This document shows positions 60,233 to 64,000 of a stretch of DNA of 64,000 bases, piece after piece (position 1 is the stretch's first letter; every line of letters begins with the position of its first letter). The DNA comes from PALSA-1316 sp964499365. GTDB lineage: Bacteria > Nitrospirota > Thermodesulfovibrionia > Thermodesulfovibrionales > UBA6898. A model generated the notes under the pieces. It made no database searches. It worked only from the letters and a program-made list of their open reading frames with translations, and was not told where the DNA came from. The stretch lies in contig CAZCKU010000002.1 of the NCBI GenBank assembly GCA_964499365.1, forward strand, positions 186,001 to 250,000, read 5' to 3'. The position numbers and the translations under genes were made by a program.

Positions 60233-60979
60233 TTACAGCAGACTCTTGAGTTGCTCAGGGATGAAACCCGATACCCTTCTGCCGTTGCCGCCTATGAAAG
60301 TTGGTGTGCCAGTGACACCCAGCTTCCTCACCATTTCGAGAGATCTGCCGATCTTCTCCTCCCCCTCCTTGCACAATCCGCCGCTATAGCGGGCAGCAAG
60401 GTAATCGTTGTAGTCCATCCTGCCACAGATTCCTTTGACCGACTTGTCCTTTGCGTCGGGATGGAACGGCAGGGGGTAAAAGATCACTTTAATTTCCATC
60501 CCGTTTTCGTCAGCAAACCTCTTAATGGGTTCCTTCGCTTTTTCACAATAGGGACAATCCGGGTCGGTTATCATGTAAACCAGTCCCTTGATAGGTGTTG
60601 CAGGCTTGTAAGTAAATGCCACCGTATCCGATAGTTCTTTCTCATATTGGCCGAAGGTCTGTGACTCTATGCGGTCTATGACATTTCTTGAGAGGGGAGT
60701 CCTGTTTCTGAAGATGTCGCCGGCTATAACGGCATCTTTCGTGCTGGGCACGTATAGTGGGGCGTTGTTGCCGTTTATCAGGATTATCACCTGGCATAAA
60801 TTGAGGTCCCTGAGAGGCTTCGTCTCGACTACCTTTTCGAAAGGGAAAGGGATGTGCTTGGTGAGGAGATCCTTGTCTATACCGTCACAGATATCGGCAG
60901 CTCCGGAAATAGAAGGACTCAAAAACCAAAGAACCCCCATTACTGCCATCATAAGACCAAATACTCTGAATACTTTCAT
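60233..60979 (-). CDS. DsbC-like thiol:disulfide isomerase, tandem copy 1
   Basis: A 248-residue exported protein, paralogue of the next gene. It has a signal peptide (residues ~1-28, ending S-G-A-A-D), then I-C-D-G-I-D-K, and the thioredoxin fold with D-P-D-C-P-Y-C-E (about residue 145) and V-T-G-T-P-T-F. CGGAGGTAAAC precedes the ATG. It is the first gene of the dsbC-dsbC-trbC-glycan part of the tra block. A palindrome lies in its leader. Confidence 0.9.
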   Translation of the reverse strand: MKVFRVFGLMMAVMGVLWFLSPSISGAADICDGIDKDLLTKHIPFPFEKVVETKPLRDLNLCQVIILINGNNAPLYVPSTKDAVIAGDIFRNRTPLSRNVIDRIESQTFGQYEKELSDTVAFTYKPATPIKGLVYMITDPDCPYCEKAKEPIKRFADENGMEIKVIFYPLPFHPDAKDKSVKGICGRMDYNDYLAARYSGGLCKEGEEKIGRSLEMVRKLGVTGTPTFIGGNGRRVSGFIPEQLKSLL

Positions 60980-61002
60980 TTTGTTTACCTCCGTTATTTT
61001 CT

Positions 61003-61021
61003 GACGGGCAGTACTGCCGTC
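61003..61021. promoter_or_regulatory. palindrome before tandem dsbC genes
   Basis: GACGGGCAGTACTGCCGTC is a 19-base near-perfect palindrome (core GGCAGTACTGCC) about 25 bases before the dsbC-like ATG, with A/T-rich TAATAT upstream in the minus direction that could be a -10 box. It could be a repressor operator or an mRNA hairpin controlling this part of the tra block. Confidence 0.4.
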
Positions 61022-61158
61022 TGTTTACATATTACTTTTTGATTGGAGGTAGAAAATGAAGCGGAGAGGAAGGTGCAGACTGAACACCCCGCACACTCCA
61101 TAGAGGAAACCAATGCTCTTGGAATAAGCCTGTTGGGGCAGTTTTAAACTCAGATATC

Positions 61159-64000
61159 TTACACTGAACTCCTACATCCTGGACCTGTGATAGCACTGCG
61201 GCCGCCTGCCTGGGTGAAGACTTGTATTTGTGTGCTGATCCGTTCCTTGAGCGCAGGCACATGAGATATCACGCCGATCAGCTTGCCGTCCTGCTGCAAT
61301 CCTGCGAGGGTTTCCAAGGCAGTTTCCAGTGCGTCCTCGTCAAGGGTACCAAAGCCTTCATCAAGGAAAAGAGAATCTACCTGAACATTACGACTGGCCA
61401 TGTGTGAAAGTCCAAGCGCAAGTGACAAGCTGACGATAAAACTCTCACCGCCAGACAGATTCTTTGTAGACCGAATCTCCCCCGCCTGATAGTTGTCGAT
61501 CACATTGAGTTCCAAGGGCTGCGCATCATCATTGATCAGAAGGTAACGGTCTGTCATCTTCTGGAGTTGACGGTTGGCATGATTGATCATCATTTCAAAG
61601 GTCAGTCCTTGTGCAAAGTTCCGATATTTCTTTCCATCTGCAGATCCGATCAGCTCGTGTAGATTTTCCCATCGACGGCACTCTTTTTTCTGGGCCTCGA
61701 TAGCCGTTTGCTTTGCCTTTATCCGCTCTTTGGCGGCTGTATTTTCACTCAGTTTGTGCTTGAGACCGGCAATGATGTCCCGCAGCTCTTTCAGGGAAGC
61801 TTCGTAATCCTTGTATTGCAGCTCCAGTTCCTCAAGAGATTTGTCGGTAACCTTTTTGGCAATTTCCATGGTCAAACGTGTTTCTCTATCTTTCTGTCTG
61901 GCCTTGAGGTCTGTTTGACTGTCGTCCAGCTTCTTTGCTTTTGAAGACAGATTATCCCTCTGATCAGCGGTCAGTATGGCCTCAAGAAACTGTTCTTCAT
62001 CCGAAAAGCCGACAGGCCCAAGCGCTGCAGAAAATTCAGTTTCCACCTTCTTCAGTTCCGGTTCTCTCTGGTCGATGCGCTTTTTTAAAGATTCAGCATG
62101 GGTCTTTGCGGTGCTCCATTTTTGCTGCATTTCATTGTGCAGGTCTCTGGCTTTCTTTTCAGCATCCTCGGCGTCAGAAACAGCCTTGTTCAAGCGAAGC
62201 TCCTCATCGTCGGGACTTTTATCGCCGTACAATTCTTTCCGCTCATGACTCCCGATGGTGTGATTTTTTTTCAAGGTCTCCAGACGCTCACTTTTCTCAG
62301 CGAAGGCTTTACCTTGGGTTTCAATGACCGCAGCAAGACGATTCATCTCACTGTCGAGATCTGCAATCCGCTTCTCAATTTCAGCCTTTTTCTTAACCTG
62401 GGCCTGCCATGCATTCAGTTGAGCTCTGAGTGACTCAAGCAGTGATGATACATCGGCATCGGGGATTTCCGTGATGCCAAGCGGCAAAAGTTTGGCAGAG
62501 ACGGCCTGCCTGCGTTCGGTAAAATCAGTCCGGAGATTTTCCAGGCCTTCCTTCACCTCGGCAAGGACTTTCTCGGCAGCCTTCTTGTCATTAGCTGCTG
62601 CTGTCTCCTGCTTTTCACCCTCCGTCAGATTATTACGTGCCGTGACCTCAGCTTCTTCAAGTTTCTTGATGGCGGTTTCTTGATCCTCAGCCTTGCTGAT
62701 CAGTTTTGTGAGCGATTCAATCTTCTGTTCGGTTTCATCGGTAACGGGAACATTGCCCTCCGCGAATGGGTGCTCTGTCGCACCACAGAGCGGACAGGGT
62801 TTGCCATCTTCCAGTTTGGCCCGGTGGTCTTCAAACTCTGCTATTTTCGCCAGGAAGGCCATTTCACGAAGCAGGGTTTCCTTCTCGGTGCGGTATTCAC
62901 GCAACAGTCGCTCCCCCAGCAACTGGCGTAATGCGTCTTTACCTTGCTGAAGCCTTTTTGAGGCGTTGCCCAGCTCCTGCTTCCAAGTGCCGCATTGCTT
63001 TTGGCAATCATCAAGTGATTTTGCCGCCTTTTCCTGAGCCGTCACGGCCTTTTCTTGATCGGCCTCTTTTTGAACGATTTCTTTTTGCTTGGAGAGCAGG
63101 CCGCCCAGTTGCTCTTCAACACCTGCCAGCCCGCTGATCAGCCATTCATCCTGTGCATGCTCCTTGAAATGGCCGTTGACAAGTTCAAGAGTTTTTTGGG
63201 CCTCGATACGTTTTTTCTGCTCTTTAAGTATGGCCTGTTTACCCATATCAATCTTTGCCGCATCTTTTTGGCAGCTCTCTTCACCTTCCGAAACAGCCTT
63301 TTTCTGGTCGGCAAGCTTCTGATCGAGAAGGCGAACCTTCTGAATGAGCGGCGCAACGGCTTTCAGTTCCTCTTTGACTTTAACAGCCTTCTGTTCAGCC
63401 GATTTCAGCGATTCGGCCTGTCCCTTGGCAGAGGATTCCAGCTTAGGAAGGGCCTCTTTCTCAGCTTTCAGTGCCGTCTGATCATCTACCTGTTGTTTTC
63501 GAATTGCTGTGAGCGTTGCGTATGAGCCATCCAGTGACGCTGCGCTCAAAGCCCGGCTGAGTTTGTCGCGCTCTGGTTTAAAGGCACCGATATCGCTTTG
63601 CAGCTTGCTCGCTTCGTCTGCCAGGCTGATGATTTCCTTCTTCAGGCCATCGATGGCGGTCAGCCATGAAATGGCCTTCCCTGTGTCAGCGAACTTGGTG
63701 GTGAGGTCGGTCTCTTCCTTCTGCTTCGACTCAAGTGCCTGTTGAATCTCTTTTTCCTGTTCTGGCTCCAGAATCACAATTCCTGCTGTTTCAGCCTGAA
63801 GGATGTTCAGCTTTTCCCGCTCTTCACGCTGGCGTTCATGAACTCGGATGGAAATCTGACTGTAAATCTCCGTTCCTGTGATCTGTTCCAGAATGGGGGC
63901 ACGTTTGTCTGGATCTGCCTTTAAGAAAGCATCAAAACCACCCTGAGCAAGGAGCATGGAGCGGGTGAAACGATCAAAATCCATACCGGTTACTGCCTCG
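61159..64000 (-). CDS. sbcC: SbcC nuclease subunit, N-terminus beyond window
   Basis: At least 947 residues of an SbcC; the frame stays open to the right edge, so the start and Walker A are outside. The visible part opens with the family's D-F-D-R-F-T-R-S-M-L-L-A-Q-G-G-F-D-A-F-L-K, has two long coiled-coil arms with a canonical zinc hook P-C-P-L-C-G-A between them, and the C-terminal N-L-S-G-G-E-S-F-I-V-S-L signature, V-D-S-L-F-L-D-E-G-F-G-T-L-D Walker B, and V-I-S-H-V. The last ~20 residues are not conserved. SbcC with SbcD degrades hairpins and DNA ends. No sbcD is in the window; it would lie upstream. This is clearly different from the Rad50-like protein at 8735-11314. Confidence 0.95.
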   Translation of the reverse strand, partial: EAVTGMDFDRFTRSMLLAQGGFDAFLKADPDKRAPILEQITGTEIYSQISIRVHERQREEREKLNILQAETAGIVILEPEQEKEIQQALESKQKEETDLTTKFADTGKAISWLTAIDGLKKEIISLADEASKLQSDIGAFKPERDKLSRALSAASLDGSYATLTAIRKQQVDDQTALKAEKEALPKLESSAKGQAESLKSAEQKAVKVKEELKAVAPLIQKVRLLDQKLADQKKAVSEGEESCQKDAAKIDMGKQAILKEQKKRIEAQKTLELVNGHFKEHAQDEWLISGLAGVEEQLGGLLSKQKEIVQKEADQEKAVTAQEKAAKSLDDCQKQCGTWKQELGNASKRLQQGKDALRQLLGERLLREYRTEKETLLREMAFLAKIAEFEDHRAKLEDGKPCPLCGATEHPFAEGNVPVTDETEQKIESLTKLISKAEDQETAIKKLEEAEVTARNNLTEGEKQETAAANDKKAAEKVLAEVKEGLENLRTDFTERRQAVSAKLLPLGITEIPDADVSSLLESLRAQLNAWQAQVKKKAEIEKRIADLDSEMNRLAAVIETQGKAFAEKSERLETLKKNHTIGSHERKELYGDKSPDDEELRLNKAVSDAEDAEKKARDLHNEMQQKWSTAKTHAESLKKRIDQREPELKKVETEFSAALGPVGFSDEEQFLEAILTADQRDNLSSKAKKLDDSQTDLKARQKDRETRLTMEIAKKVTDKSLEELELQYKDYEASLKELRDIIAGLKHKLSENTAAKERIKAKQTAIEAQKKECRRWENLHELIGSADGKKYRNFAQGLTFEMMINHANRQLQKMTDRYLLINDDAQPLELNVIDNYQAGEIRSTKNLSGGESFIVSLSLALGLSHMASRNVQVDSLFLDEGFGTLDEDALETALETLAGLQQDGKLIGVISHVPALKERISTQIQVFTQAGGRSAITGPGCRSSV

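Noticed and set aside
1..64000. CRISPR array
   Set aside because: No regularly spaced direct repeats of 24-40 bases were seen anywhere; the three upstream blocks at 23.9-25.6 kb are too few, too diverged and unevenly spaced.

Overview
The window reads as part of a large conjugative element (a megaplasmid, phage-plasmid or integrative element) of a Gram-negative bacterium. Evidence is an F-type type IV secretion system, parB, a replication-relaxation gene and a self-contained DNA-metabolism block. GC content is moderate. The small ferredoxin-like and DUF6765-type cargo genes recall anaerobic Nitrospirota or Desulfobacterota, but this host guess rests on memory of those families and is weak.

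Layout. 0-1.5 kb: five small minus-strand genes. 1.75-3.6 kb: a UvrD-like helicase on the plus strand. 3.85-4.5 kb: a PIN-domain toxin/antitoxin-like pair. 4.7-21.5 kb: a long minus-strand block read from the right: sigma-70 family factor, divergent sliding clamp, Ski2-like helicase, dUTPase, class II ribonucleotide reductase, an unknown protein, RuvC-like nuclease, Mre11-like, Rad50-like, DnaN clamp, an unknown protein, RecG-like helicase and SSB. 21.7-25.4 kb: small minus-strand genes, including a CsgG-like protein; three carry a conserved non-coding block upstream. 26.8-33.8 kb: a plus-strand operon of parB, a replication-relaxation gene, a full-length RNA polymerase beta' gene (rpoC) and a site-2 protease (rseP). 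34.0-40.3 kb: a cargo region with a tRNA 3'-end fragment, a HEPN-domain protein of likely defence function, a ferredoxin-like peptide, a DUF6765-type protein, an insertion-sequence relic, a DsbC, a YbjQ-type protein and a membrane-anchored PIN protein. 40.3-61.0 kb: the conjugation block (TraG, H, F, signal peptidase, TrbI, TraC, a split TraV, TraB, K, E, TrbC, two tandem DsbC-like proteins) with a four-gene glycosyltransferase/methyltransferase cassette inside it. 61.2-64 kb: an SbcC that runs off the right edge.

How it fits together. The element carries its own clamp, SSB, helicases, recombination nuclease pair and nucleotide supply, so it can support much of its replication and repair. It also carries parts of a transcription apparatus: an intact beta' subunit, a sigma factor and a second clamp gene next to the sigma gene. 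This resembles the T4 logic in which sigma gp55 and the sliding clamp together drive late transcription. No rpoB, rpoA, polymerase, relaxase, coupling protein, ParA or integrase is seen, so the system must be completed elsewhere on the element or by the host.

The most unusual points are the lone rpoC in the partition operon, the sigma-clamp neighbours, the conserved upstream blocks, the split traV, and an Mre11 homologue whose metal-binding motif II is altered.
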